A DNA stretch of 64,000 nt, from positions 1 to 64,000 of the forward strand of contig JAVJRN010000031.1 of NCBI GenBank assembly GCA_040218415.1, written 5' to 3'. This document shows positions 29,017-37,431 of this stretch, piece by piece (within the stretch, counting starts at the first letter, position 1; every line of letters starts with the position of its first letter). The stretch is from JAVJRN01 sp040218415 (lineage in GTDB: Bacteria; Bacteroidota; Bacteroidia; Cytophagales; Cyclobacteriaceae). The notes under the pieces are model-generated. The model saw nothing but the letters and a program-made list of their open reading frames with translations. It was not told where the DNA came from and made no database searches. Both the position numbers and the translations under genes were made by a program.

Positions 29017-29583
29017 ATGCGAAAATACATTGAATATATTGGCGGCACACTTCCTGATACAGATTGGCAACTATATAAAGACCACTTAAAAGTCACTAGT
29101 GCAAAGAAAGGAGATATCATTCTAGCCTTAAACAAGCCTTGTAAAACTATTTGGCATTTGGCAAAAGGTGCTGTAAGAAAACTTGAAATAGATCATGGTA
29201 TTGAGAAGACCACTCATTTTTATATCGCACCAAAAGTATTTACAGTTTTACATAGTGCGCTTACAGGAGCGCCTAGTGATCTCTCTATTGTTTGTGAAGA
29301 GGATTGTGAATTTCTAGAATTAGACATAAAACTTCTTCAGGAACTATATGAAAAATCCATCTACATTGAGCGCATTGGAAGAAGAATGGCCGAAGAGGAA
29401 TTCATTGAAGAATTTAGCATGCGCAGAATGTTTCTTAAGTTGGATGCTTTACAGCGCTATGAATACATAGAAAAAGAGCATCCTGAAATTCTTAGGCGTT
29501 TCCAACTCAAAGATGTAGCTACTTTCCTAGGCGTAACGCCCGAAACGTTGAGTAGGTTAAGAAAGCTTCGGTTTTCCGTTTAG
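29017..29583 (+). CDS. Crp/Fnr-family transcriptional regulator
   Basis: 188 residues. The N-terminal part resembles a cyclic-nucleotide-binding fold (KKGDIILALNKPCKTIWHLAKGAVRKLEI), but the usual phosphate-binding cassette is not apparent, so ligand binding is uncertain. The C-terminal helix-turn-helix is clear: LKDVATFLGVTPETLSRLRKL. The gene is 92 bases after the membrane protein pair. It is a plausible local regulator of the cluster and of the repeated promoter motif, which is inference. Confidence 0.88.
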   Translation: MRKYIEYIGGTLPDTDWQLYKDHLKVTSAKKGDIILALNKPCKTIWHLAKGAVRKLEIDHGIEKTTHFYIAPKVFTVLHSALTGAPSDLSIVCEEDCEFLELDIKLLQELYEKSIYIERIGRRMAEEEFIEEFSMRRMFLKLDALQRYEYIEKEHPEILRRFQLKDVATFLGVTPETLSRLRKLRFSV

Positions 29584-29664
29584 GAAACTTCGAACTTATC
29601 ATTTGTCAAGTGGATTAAAACCACGGAATCATAAATTGCTTCAACATACGGAAATAACAATTTT

Positions 29665-30114
29665 ATGATATCAATTTACTTTAAAAATCCGCTTGACAAA
29701 CAATTACCTAGGCACATTCGGACAGGCGTATGGGCAAGCTTTATCTCTGCTTTTATGCTTATCGGAATTGGCCTGTTTTGGGTGATTCATCCATCTGCCT
29801 CTGAGGCCTCTTTTTCTATTATTGCAGACTCTGATGCAGCCAATCGTTTTGCAAAAATAACTGCCATATTTAAGGCCGTAGGAGATATTCTTCCTTCATT
29901 ATTTGTGTTGCTTGCCATAGGTTTGGGGCAATTTAGGTTAGCTGGCCTTTTTCATATTATAACTTTATTGTTGGTCATTCTAGTTGATATGATCACTTGG
30001 GGATTATATGTACCCAATGTAGGAGTTCAAGATGTTGTACAGCACATTCCTTTTGCTATACCCATCATTATTGCGGCTTACTGTTTTCTAAAACCAACTC
30101 TTAAAACCTCATAA
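29665..30114 (+). CDS. small membrane protein of unknown function
   Basis: 149 residues with about four hydrophobic segments, e.g. FISAFMLIGIGLFWVI and FHIITLLLVILVDMI. It is followed after two bases by another small membrane protein, so the two share an operon. No family recognised. Confidence 0.7.
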   Translation: MISIYFKNPLDKQLPRHIRTGVWASFISAFMLIGIGLFWVIHPSASEASFSIIADSDAANRFAKITAIFKAVGDILPSLFVLLAIGLGQFRLAGLFHIITLLLVILVDMITWGLYVPNVGVQDVVQHIPFAIPIIIAAYCFLKPTLKTS

Positions 30115-30116
30115 TT

Positions 30117-30485
30117 TTGCTTCTATTTATTCGTATTTTCCTCATTCTCTATGGTCTAATAGCTATTGGAACTGGTTTTCATACCATAACTGGTTCTTAT
30201 GATCCTGCAGTTGAACCAATGGCTGATAATTCTCATCGGTTCATAGGCGCTATTTGGGCATCTATGGCCTTAGGTTTTTTCTATTGTGTCTGGAATCCTT
30301 CAGAGGTGGTGCTTTTCCGATTTTTAATGATTGCCTTATTTATTGGAGGAATTGTAAGAGCCGTTGCACTTATTAATTATTCACCAACTCCTATTATTTG
30401 GGCAGTGATATTGCTTGAGTTGATACCAACCCCCATTATGTGGTACATGCATAGTAAATTGTTTAATAACGGAGTGATTATATAA
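30117..30485 (+). CDS. DUF4345-like small membrane protein
   Basis: 122 residues from a TTG just after the previous stop. About four membrane helices. The pattern SHRFIGAIWASMALGFFYCVW and the ends of the helices match DUF4345 proteins, whose function is unknown. ATG starts inside would remove the first helix, so TTG is preferred. Coupled to the upstream gene. Confidence 0.75.
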   Translation: MLLFIRIFLILYGLIAIGTGFHTITGSYDPAVEPMADNSHRFIGAIWASMALGFFYCVWNPSEVVLFRFLMIALFIGGIVRAVALINYSPTPIIWAVILLELIPTPIMWYMHSKLFNNGVII

Positions 30486-30586
30486 GGTCTGTTGACTATC
30501 CTGGTTTGAGAAATGTTTTAATAGGATTCTTTAGCTTTGGTGACTTGAGTTGTTAATAGAAGGTAGATAGCCGGATAAGCGAGTAC

Positions 30587-31015
30587 TTAAATCTTAAAGC
30601 TATTCGCAAAAGTTTGGTACGAGTCAATGATTCCTTGAATTCGTGCTGACTTATTTTGAAGGAAAGAGTTCACGCCATAGTCCTCCATATTAGGGTGTGT
30701 TTCCCTCAAATTAGTTTCACTCCAAACCAACAATTCAAATATCACTGGCGCAAAGGACAAGCCTTTATTCGTTAGCAAGTAAATATTGGTTTTTTTATTG
30801 TCGGGTAGTTTATGTTTAGTGACAATCCCCTGTTCTAAGAGCCATTTTAACCGTGCTGCGAGTATACTGGCAGCTATCTTTTCCTCTGAATTTTCGAAAT
30901 CCTTAAAGGTGGTTTTATTAAGCACTAGCATATCTCTAATGATCAATAGCGTCCATCTATCACCAATAATGTCAAGTGACGAGGCTAAAGGACAGTTTGA
31001 ACGAAAATTCTCCAT
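30587..31015 (-). CDS. HxlR-family transcriptional regulator
   Basis: 142 residues. The N-terminus NCPLASSLDIIGDRWTLLII is the signature of HxlR winged-helix regulators, with the conserved Cys (here the Cys is in NCPL) used for redox or electrophile sensing in some members. It is divergent from the hydrolase/dehydrogenase genes that start 70 bases away. Direct repeats lie in the shared promoter. Regulation of the divergent genes in response to reactive compounds is plausible. Confidence 0.93.
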   Translation of the reverse strand: MENFRSNCPLASSLDIIGDRWTLLIIRDMLVLNKTTFKDFENSEEKIAASILAARLKWLLEQGIVTKHKLPDNKKTNIYLLTNKGLSFAPVIFELLVWSETNLRETHPNMEDYGVNSFLQNKSARIQGIIDSYQTFANSFKI

Positions 31016-31022
31016 TTTATTA

Positions 31023-31067
31023 CTTCTAAATCGAAAGTAATTAGTATTATTGCTTCTAAATCGAAAG
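31023..31067. promoter_or_regulatory. pair of 15-base direct repeats in the divergent HxlR/hydrolase promoter
   Basis: cttctaaatcgaaag occurs at 31023-31037 and again at 31053-31067, 30 bases apart (near three helical turns). It is the probable HxlR binding region. The second copy ends 18 bases before the hydrolase ATG. Confidence 0.65.
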
Positions 31068-31084
31068 CGAAAATACGAAAGCTA

Positions 31085-31972
31085 ATGGACAAAAGTTGGA
31101 TAAACAAAGAAGAATATCCTTTCAAGGAGAACTATCTTGACCTTGCGATAGGTAAAATGCATTACGTAGATGAAGGAAATGGCAAGCCGATTGTCTTTGT
31201 GCATGGTAATCCAGGTTGGTCATTTGAATTTCGCGAACAAATAAAAGCGCTGAGTGATACAAACCGCTGCATTGCTCCAGACCATATTGGATTTGGCCTC
31301 TCAGATAAACCCTATGACTGGGATTACCTGCCAGAGAATCACGCGGCAAACTTTGAAGCATTAATGGACTCACTCAAACTATCTAACATTACTTTGGTAG
31401 TTGCAGATTGGGGTGGTCCAATAGGCCTTGCTTATGCCCTTAAGCATCCTGAAAAGATAGATAAGCTCATCATTATGAATACGTTCATGTGGTCTGCAGC
31501 AGATAGTAAGGGAGCCAGAGCTTTTAGTAATTTTCTAGGGGGACCTATTGGGATTTTTTTAAGTAAATACTTCAATTTCTTTGCCCGAATCATTAGCAAG
31601 CAGGTGGTTTATGACAAATCAAAACTGTCCAAAGTAGCTCATGAACATATGTATAAACACTTGGCTTCTCCAAAAGAAAGGAAAGGGACGTGGGTTTTTC
31701 CTAAACAGATTATTGCTTCTAGTGAATGGATGGATAGCCTTTGGAAACAACGAAGTGCTATTGAACACATACCTGCAACTATTATTTGGGGCATGAAAGA
31801 CCCAGCTTTTCCTCCAGGTGGTTTACTTCCTTTCGAAAGTTTCTTCAAAAACTTTACGACGGTGAAACTGGACAATGTGGGGCATTACCCGCAAGAAGAG
31901 GCTCCTGAAGTACTCATTCAAATACTTCAAGAAAGAAATTCAAGTCGAATTAGAAAAATATCACAGATATGA
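31085..31972 (+). CDS. haloalkane-dehalogenase-like alpha/beta hydrolase
   Basis: 295 residues. Oxyanion motif HGNPGWSFEF and the nucleophile elbow VVADWGGPIG with Asp108 as in haloalkane dehalogenases, not Ser. Acid candidate Asp239 (IIWGMKDPAF) and catalytic His267 (DNVGHYPQEE). No signal peptide. The start overlaps nothing upstream but the stop overlaps the next gene by four bases (ATGA), making an operon with a short-chain dehydrogenase. Substrate unknown; dehalogenase activity is not proven by Asp alone, since epoxide hydrolases also use Asp. Confidence 0.88.
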   Translation: MDKSWINKEEYPFKENYLDLAIGKMHYVDEGNGKPIVFVHGNPGWSFEFREQIKALSDTNRCIAPDHIGFGLSDKPYDWDYLPENHAANFEALMDSLKLSNITLVVADWGGPIGLAYALKHPEKIDKLIIMNTFMWSAADSKGARAFSNFLGGPIGIFLSKYFNFFARIISKQVVYDKSKLSKVAHEHMYKHLASPKERKGTWVFPKQIIASSEWMDSLWKQRSAIEHIPATIIWGMKDPAFPPGGLLPFESFFKNFTTVKLDNVGHYPQEEAPEVLIQILQERNSSRIRKISQI

Positions 31973-32913
31973 GCAATTGGACAACACAAAACTTACCGAC
32001 CAATCTTTCGGGCAAAACATATGTAATCACTGGAACCAGTTCTGGTATTGGCACTGTAATGGCCTATCAATTGGCTAAAAGAGGGGCAGTAGTAATTGCA
32101 GGAAATAGAAATACTGAAAAAGCCCACAACGCACTAAAAAAGCATCAAAAAGAAGAAGATGATTTAAGTAATTTTTCCACCGATCTTCTGGATATCTCCT
32201 CTTTGCAATCTGTTAGAGAATTCGCTGAAAAGATTAATAATGATCCTCAAATAACGCAAATTAATGGGCTTATTTTGAATGCTGGAATCATGGCATTGCC
32301 AGAGAGAAAGGAATCTGTTGATGGATTTGAATTGCAAATGGCAACCAATGTTCTGGGTCATCACCTTCTCACTTCTTTATTGATCGAAAAAATAAAGCAG
32401 GCGCCTTCGTCAGTTATTGTATCTACTACTTCGTCTGCAAGTAGCCAGGCAACCGACAAAAATATCTGGAATGATATAAATGCTGAGAAGAAATATGACG
32501 CTTGGGAAGTCTATGGTTTATCAAAAATAGCAGCAGTTCAGTTTAGGGATGGACTCCACAAACTTCTTAAAAATGCGAATTTGGATGATAAGATCAAAGT
32601 AATCTCCACGCATCCAGGCTTGACGGCTACACCCCTATTCGATGCAGGGGAAGGATTTATTTCCAACATCTTCAGAAGCGTAAAAGGCATATTCATGATG
32701 ACGCCTGCTCAAGGCGCACTATCTAGTCTAAGAGCAGTGGTGGACGACTCAATACCAAATGGCAGTTTCATTGGCCCAGGCGGAATCACTGGATTCAGTG
32801 GTAATCCAAAAATCATCAAAGAGTACAATCGGAAATTAGCGCTTGATCCAGTATTGAGAAAAAAGATGTGGGACTATTGTGATCAGGCAACTCATGCAAT
32901 TTGGAAAATGTAA
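31969..32913 (+). CDS. short-chain dehydrogenase/reductase (retinol-dehydrogenase-like)
   Basis: 314 residues. Cofactor motif TGTSSGIG near residues 21-28, structural motif LNAGIM and catalytic YGLSK. Length and the C-terminal extension are like light-dependent protochlorophyllide-reductase/retinol-dehydrogenase-type SDRs. The ATG overlaps the hydrolase stop by four bases, so both act in one process, probably detoxification or modification of a small carbonyl/alcohol. Confidence 0.87.
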   Translation: MSNWTTQNLPTNLSGKTYVITGTSSGIGTVMAYQLAKRGAVVIAGNRNTEKAHNALKKHQKEEDDLSNFSTDLLDISSLQSVREFAEKINNDPQITQINGLILNAGIMALPERKESVDGFELQMATNVLGHHLLTSLLIEKIKQAPSSVIVSTTSSASSQATDKNIWNDINAEKKYDAWEVYGLSKIAAVQFRDGLHKLLKNANLDDKIKVISTHPGLTATPLFDAGEGFISNIFRSVKGIFMMTPAQGALSSLRAVVDDSIPNGSFIGPGGITGFSGNPKIIKEYNRKLALDPVLRKKMWDYCDQATHAIWKM

Positions 32914-32958
32914 TCTCTAAAAACTCAAACCAAATACTCACAAACAAAAAACATAATT

Positions 32959-33669
32959 ATGTTAGCAGGACACTTTTCTACCGCACTTATTGCCCATCAA
33001 AAAATCTCCAAGAAGGGAGCCTTGCTCTTCTTCTTGATTGCTTCTCAACTACAAGATTTACTTTGGTTAAGCTTTCACTATTTGGGTTTAGAACCCACTG
33101 TCCCGGCAGACTTGCTGGACGTTACATTGATGAATATCACCGTGGATATGGTCTATAGCCACGACCTATTGCCGCAGCTTGTATGGATGGCCCTTACCTT
33201 TATTATAGGCCGGCTATTGTTCAAGCAGAATAACATTGCCTTAGCGGGAGCCCTCTTAGTATTGGGTCATTACCTGCTTGATCTGCTATCAGGCTATCCC
33301 CATCATGTGTTTGGTGGAGATACGCATGAGGTAGGCTTGGGGCTATACTACGCTAATGTGTATCTAGCCATATTAATAGAAGCAGTTTTTACTGGAATTG
33401 CGCTTGTGTATTATTTTAGTGTTGATTCCAAAAAGAATAAACCCCGTAGCACCAAAAACAGGATGCAAATAGCAGGGCTGTTTGTGTTCGGTGTAGTCTT
33501 CCTGTTGTCCATAGGTAGTGTTTCTTTTCGCCAGTGGTTTAATATCCCAGAGTTTGATACGGACTTTAACACCACCATGCTGTCGCTGGTGTTTACCTAT
33601 CTGCCGATGATGGTTTACTTATACTACTTTGTAGGTCGCGAACAAGCTAGTCAGTATGACCAAAAGTAA
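32959..33669 (+). CDS. integral membrane protein of unknown function (YdjM-like pattern)
   Basis: 236 residues with five to six membrane helices. The N-terminal GHFSTALIAHQ with conserved His and the later GHYLLDLLSGYPHH resemble the His/Asp-rich pattern of YdjM-type membrane hydrolase-like proteins, but the match is loose. It follows the dehydrogenase by 45 bases and may belong to its operon. Confidence 0.6.
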   Translation: MLAGHFSTALIAHQKISKKGALLFFLIASQLQDLLWLSFHYLGLEPTVPADLLDVTLMNITVDMVYSHDLLPQLVWMALTFIIGRLLFKQNNIALAGALLVLGHYLLDLLSGYPHHVFGGDTHEVGLGLYYANVYLAILIEAVFTGIALVYYFSVDSKKNKPRSTKNRMQIAGLFVFGVVFLLSIGSVSFRQWFNIPEFDTDFNTTMLSLVFTYLPMMVYLYYFVGREQASQYDQK

Positions 33670-33809
33670 TAGCTTGAAATAGGAGCTTTTACTTGCCTAC
33701 ATTATAATTACTTCAAGACTTTTTTCGAAAGGAAAAACCTCTTGGCAATATTGATGGATGTTACCGAGACGGAGTGCCCACTACCTCTTGATTTAAAAAA
33801 AAGATTTTC

Positions 33810-33826
33810 AAAGTCTTTACACATTC
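33810..33826 (+). promoter_or_regulatory. 17-base motif identical to the one at 27872
   Basis: aaagtctttacacattc, 37 bases before the ATG of the short-chain dehydrogenase. Conserved position in both promoters suggests a common regulator or promoter class. Confidence 0.55.
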
Positions 33827-33862
33827 CGAAATCTCTTGTCTAACCAAGAAAAGAGATAAAGC

Positions 33863-34627
33863 ATGTTATCGTCCAATCAAAAAGTACTCATTACAGGAGG
33901 TGGTTCAGGTATTGGGCTTGCTCTAGCCAAAAAGTTTCTATCAAAGGAGCATACGGTTATTATCACCGGTAGAAACTTATCCAAATTGGAGAAAGTAAAA
34001 GCGGAACTTCCAGACATACATATTTTCCAAAGTGATGTCACTAATGCCGTTGAAGTCAGAATTTTGGTGGATGACTTACAGCACAAATTTGGAGGTATTG
34101 ATGTACTGATTAATAATGCAGGCATTATGAACCTTTTGGATGCTGCAGATGAAAATAATGATCTGCAAAAACAATTCGAAGAAATTGAGATCAATTACCA
34201 TGCTCCTATTCGCATGTTGCATTACTTCTTGCCGCAACTCAAAAAGAGCAAAAATGCTACTTTGATCAACGTCTCTTCTGGTTTGGCCTACGTACCATTT
34301 GCCCAGGCACCTGTGTATTCTGGGACCAAAGCTGCTGTGCATTTATGGAGCCAAGCCATCAGACCACAATTGAAACGTCATAATATCAAAGTAGTTGAGC
34401 TTTTACCACCCGTGGTTGACACCAAACTGGCCAAAGACGCTGACTTAAAAGATGATAACCTTAAACCCATGACGACTGAAAAACTGGCAACCATCTTTTG
34501 GAAAGACTATACAAATGGGAAAGAGGAAATATCCCCAGGTCTTTCCAGTCAATTAAAACTCATGAGTAGATTGGCTCCTAAGTTTATTTTCAATCAATTA
34601 AATAAAGAACCCATTCCTAAAAAATAA
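33863..34627 (+). CDS. short-chain dehydrogenase (DltE-like)
   Basis: 254 residues, classical SDR size. Glycine motif TGGGSGIG, NNAGIM, catalytic YSGTK and the phrase VVELLPPVVDTKL, which is typical of DltE-type oxidoreductases. The next gene starts 4 bases after its stop. Substrate unknown. Confidence 0.88.
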   Translation: MLSSNQKVLITGGGSGIGLALAKKFLSKEHTVIITGRNLSKLEKVKAELPDIHIFQSDVTNAVEVRILVDDLQHKFGGIDVLINNAGIMNLLDAADENNDLQKQFEEIEINYHAPIRMLHYFLPQLKKSKNATLINVSSGLAYVPFAQAPVYSGTKAAVHLWSQAIRPQLKRHNIKVVELLPPVVDTKLAKDADLKDDNLKPMTTEKLATIFWKDYTNGKEEISPGLSSQLKLMSRLAPKFIFNQLNKEPIPKK

Positions 34628-34631
34628 CAAT

Positions 34632-35636
34632 ATGAGCGTTTCAAAATTTAGAGAAATTGCATTGATGACCTCCATTATTTTTTGCTTATACAGCGCAAAA
34701 GCGCAAGAAATATACTCTGGAAAAGCCACTAAGGTAGAGAAGGAAATTTCAGCTGAAATGCCCTTTGAGTCTAAGTTTATTGTAATTGGCAAAGAGCGAG
34801 TACATTATGTAGAATCAGGAGAAGGAGATCCTATTTTACTACTTCATGGTTTACCCGCTAATCTGTATCTATGGCGAAACATCATCCCTAACATAGATAG
34901 CAATAAAAAAGTGATTGCACTTGATTTTTTAGGCTTTGGTAAATCCAGCTTCCCAGCTGATAGTATCACCTCTGTAGAAGTTCAGTACCAAATGCTTTCA
35001 GATTTTATTAAAGCCAAAGATCTCAAAAATGTTACACTGTTTGTTCAGGATATTGGGTCTATTGCCGGCATGCTCTATACGATAAGGGAGCCCCAAAATG
35101 TAAAAGCCCTGGCCTTGTTTGAAGCTCCTTTTATGCCTGCCGAAGTAATGTACGATCAACTACCCTTTAGTTTCAGAGCCTTTATGCGCATTACAAGAAC
35201 CCAAAAAGGGAATGAAAAATGGATGGTGAAACGAAACTTTGCAGGTAAAAAGTTGGCGGTCAATTTCTTTACAGGGAGAAAACTACCGAAAGAAGCTTAT
35301 CCTTATTATACCTCACCTTGGGATGAAAAAGAGAGGAGATATGCTATAACCAGAGGGCCCGATCCGGCTGTATTATCTTATACCAAGGGAAAAGGTGAAA
35401 GCGAGTTTTCTACCTTGTTGGATACTATTTCTGACGGTATGAGAGAAACTGAAATTCCCCTCTTATATTTCTACGCTAAAAAAGGTCTCGTCAATAGAAA
35501 AGAAGCTGTGCAATACGCTCAAGAGAACTTTAAGAACGCGAAATTCATCTTCTTGGGAAAAGGAAAACACTTCCTCACTGAAAGCCATCCTAAACAAATG
35601 AGTGAAGAATTTAACAACTGGTACACAGAACTATAA
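34632..35636 (+). CDS. exported haloalkane-dehalogenase-like alpha/beta hydrolase
   Basis: 334 residues. A leader (LMTSIIFCLYSAKAQ) suggests export. HGLPANLYLW oxyanion region, nucleophile elbow VQDIGSIAG with Asp140, and catalytic His313 in KGKHFLTE. It is a second member of the Asp-nucleophile group in this cluster, again paired with a short-chain dehydrogenase. Four bases separate the two genes. Confidence 0.85.
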   Translation: MSVSKFREIALMTSIIFCLYSAKAQEIYSGKATKVEKEISAEMPFESKFIVIGKERVHYVESGEGDPILLLHGLPANLYLWRNIIPNIDSNKKVIALDFLGFGKSSFPADSITSVEVQYQMLSDFIKAKDLKNVTLFVQDIGSIAGMLYTIREPQNVKALALFEAPFMPAEVMYDQLPFSFRAFMRITRTQKGNEKWMVKRNFAGKKLAVNFFTGRKLPKEAYPYYTSPWDEKERRYAITRGPDPAVLSYTKGKGESEFSTLLDTISDGMRETEIPLLYFYAKKGLVNRKEAVQYAQENFKNAKFIFLGKGKHFLTESHPKQMSEEFNNWYTEL

Positions 35637-35641
35637 AATCT

Positions 35642-36109
35642 ATGAAAAGAATCCTACCCTACATCGCCATAATCGGCACTGGAGCCTTTGTGGGCAACAT
35701 GGTTAATATCGGACTCAGCTATGCCATTCATTGGCAGTCCTTAGATCCCATCGCTTTTATGGAATCCTTCAAGGTGGATTTTCCTCTTTTACTTGGTCCA
35801 ACGGCTGTTACCTTGATGCCTGCCTTTATCGCAACGATTTGGTTGATTTTTGTGACAAATGATAATAAATCCGCTAAGCGTTATTGGACCTACGCGTTTG
35901 TAGCGTTGCTCATTGTCAATATCCAAACAGCGGCATACCACTTACCTATGAATTTGGATTTTATGGAATTAAAATACACTACCACTGAAGCTACAAGCAA
36001 GCTTCAAGGCTGGGTGTTTTTTCATTGGGTACGGATCGGTGTGGCAATAACTGCCGCTGTGTTTGGTTTGAAAGCGTTCAAGGAGTCATTGAGCAGCAAC
36101 GCTGGCTAG
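35642..36109 (+). CDS. DUF1772-like membrane protein
   Basis: 155 residues with four membrane helices; pattern of DUF1772-type proteins including conserved helices at the ends (FFHWVRIGVAITAAVFG). It begins five bases after the hydrolase stop, so co-transcribed. Function unknown. Confidence 0.65.
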   Translation: MKRILPYIAIIGTGAFVGNMVNIGLSYAIHWQSLDPIAFMESFKVDFPLLLGPTAVTLMPAFIATIWLIFVTNDNKSAKRYWTYAFVALLIVNIQTAAYHLPMNLDFMELKYTTTEATSKLQGWVFFHWVRIGVAITAAVFGLKAFKESLSSNAG

Positions 36110-36163
36110 TCTTATTACAGCCTTCGCTAGATTAGTAAAATAGAATCCAATAAATTCAACCTT

Positions 36164-37039
36164 ATGAATCCTTTATCCAACACTTACCCATCCGATGCTT
36201 CCGACAAAGAGCTTATCAAGCAAACACTGGAAGGAAGTAAAAAAACATTAAATCAACTCATTGAGCGTCACCAGCCTTACATCTACAATATTGCATGGAA
36301 GATGGTGGGTAATCCAGAGGATGCGGCTGATTTGAGTCAAGAAGCATTAATTAAGATTGTGTCGAATCTTGGAACGTTCAATTTTAAGAGTTCATTTCGT
36401 ACTTGGGCGTATCGCATCGTGATGAATCACTTCCTTAATGATCAGAAGAAGCATAAAACTCATTTCCCTCCCAATTTTGAAGATATGGGTCAAGCTTTGG
36501 ATGCTGCACCAAGTAGGGATCTAAGCGTTGAGGAAAAGGAAGATAAAAAAGAGGCCATTCGTGAAGTACGGCTTACTTGCCTCTCTGGTATGCTCCTCTG
36601 TCTCAACAAGGAACAACGCTTGATCTATGTGATTGGTGAAGTGTTCGGCGCAGACCATACAGTCGGATCTGAGATCATGGAGATGAGTAAAGCCAATTAT
36701 CGAATGAAGTTGAGCAAAGCTCGAAAGGATTTGTATCACTTTATGCAAAATAAGTGTGGACTGATCGATAAAACCAATCCTTGCAGGTGTCACAAAAAAG
36801 TAACTGTTGCTTTGGAAGGTGGAATAGTAGATGCTAAAAACTTACTCTATAATCGAAAAGAGTATTCCACTTTCAAGGAGCAATTGGAGCCAGATGCTGG
36901 CTATCTGGTGGATGAGGCAGAAATGAAATATGCCGAGCTTCATCGGGATCACAGCTTCAAGACGACTTTTGAAAAGAAAAACTTTTTAAGTGCCATTCTG
37001 GATGATGTGAATTGGAAAAGTAGGTTGAATTTGAATTAA
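36164..37039 (+). CDS. sigma-70-family (ECF-like) factor with extended C-terminus
   Basis: 291 residues. Sigma region 2 is at about 27-95 (ERHQPYIYNIAWKMVGNPED; ADLSQEALIKI; RTWAYRIVMNHFL). A region-4-like part is at about 140-190 (LNKEQRLIYVIGEVFG). The C-terminus extends ~95 residues beyond region 4 and holds a Cys cluster (NKCGLIDKTNPCRCHKK), which could bind metal or sense redox. No anti-sigma gene is adjacent. It would direct RNA polymerase to a stress regulon, possibly of this cluster. Confidence 0.85.
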   Translation: MNPLSNTYPSDASDKELIKQTLEGSKKTLNQLIERHQPYIYNIAWKMVGNPEDAADLSQEALIKIVSNLGTFNFKSSFRTWAYRIVMNHFLNDQKKHKTHFPPNFEDMGQALDAAPSRDLSVEEKEDKKEAIREVRLTCLSGMLLCLNKEQRLIYVIGEVFGADHTVGSEIMEMSKANYRMKLSKARKDLYHFMQNKCGLIDKTNPCRCHKKVTVALEGGIVDAKNLLYNRKEYSTFKEQLEPDAGYLVDEAEMKYAELHRDHSFKTTFEKKNFLSAILDDVNWKSRLNLN

Positions 37040-37116
37040 AATGGCTTGCAACTTAAAACAAATCAAATGAGCAGCAGCTCCTCGTTTAACTTAGGCATGT
37101 CACAATTGCCTTAGTA

Positions 37117-37132
37117 GCGCAGAAGTTACTTT
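37117..37132. repeat. GAAGTTACTT-type palindromic element, copy 1
   Basis: gcgcagaagttacttt, related to 45400-45416 and, on the other strand, 40061-40078. Symmetric core agaagt-t-acttt. Confidence 0.45.
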
Positions 37133-37283
37133 CCGAATATATAAGAGCATTGAAGAGGTCATTAGAGATTTTAAAAAGTTTACCTTGGTAAAGCTGATAA
37201 AGCAAATCCGGCAGAACCCCCAAGAAAGCAGAATCGCCGGTCTGGCGTTCCGGTGACTGCTATGGGTTTTCAAAAATCTCCAC

Positions 37284-37312
37284 CTCTGGTCTTACCACCC
37301 GCTAAGACCTAG
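37284..37312 (+). repeat. degenerate 29-base repeat, copy 1
   Basis: ctctggtc followed by nine variable bases and ctaagacctag. Aligned without gaps to copies at 40123-40151 and 40887-40915. Confidence 0.5.
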
Positions 37313-37431
37313 CATCTGTAACTTCATTGCTGGACTCATTGCCTACTTTTCTTTAACAAAGCCAACTATAAAGTCCCAGTCTGAAATCAAAACACTCTTT
37401 TCACCATTTTTATATTGAACTCAGGTTCCTA

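Larger units (their letters stand above)
37040..37431. other. intergenic stretch with degenerate repeats
   Basis: No gene seen. It contains a copy of a palindromic GAAGTTACTT-type element at 37117-37132 and one copy of the 29-base repeat at 37284-37312. Transposon remnants are possible but not proven. Confidence 0.5.
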
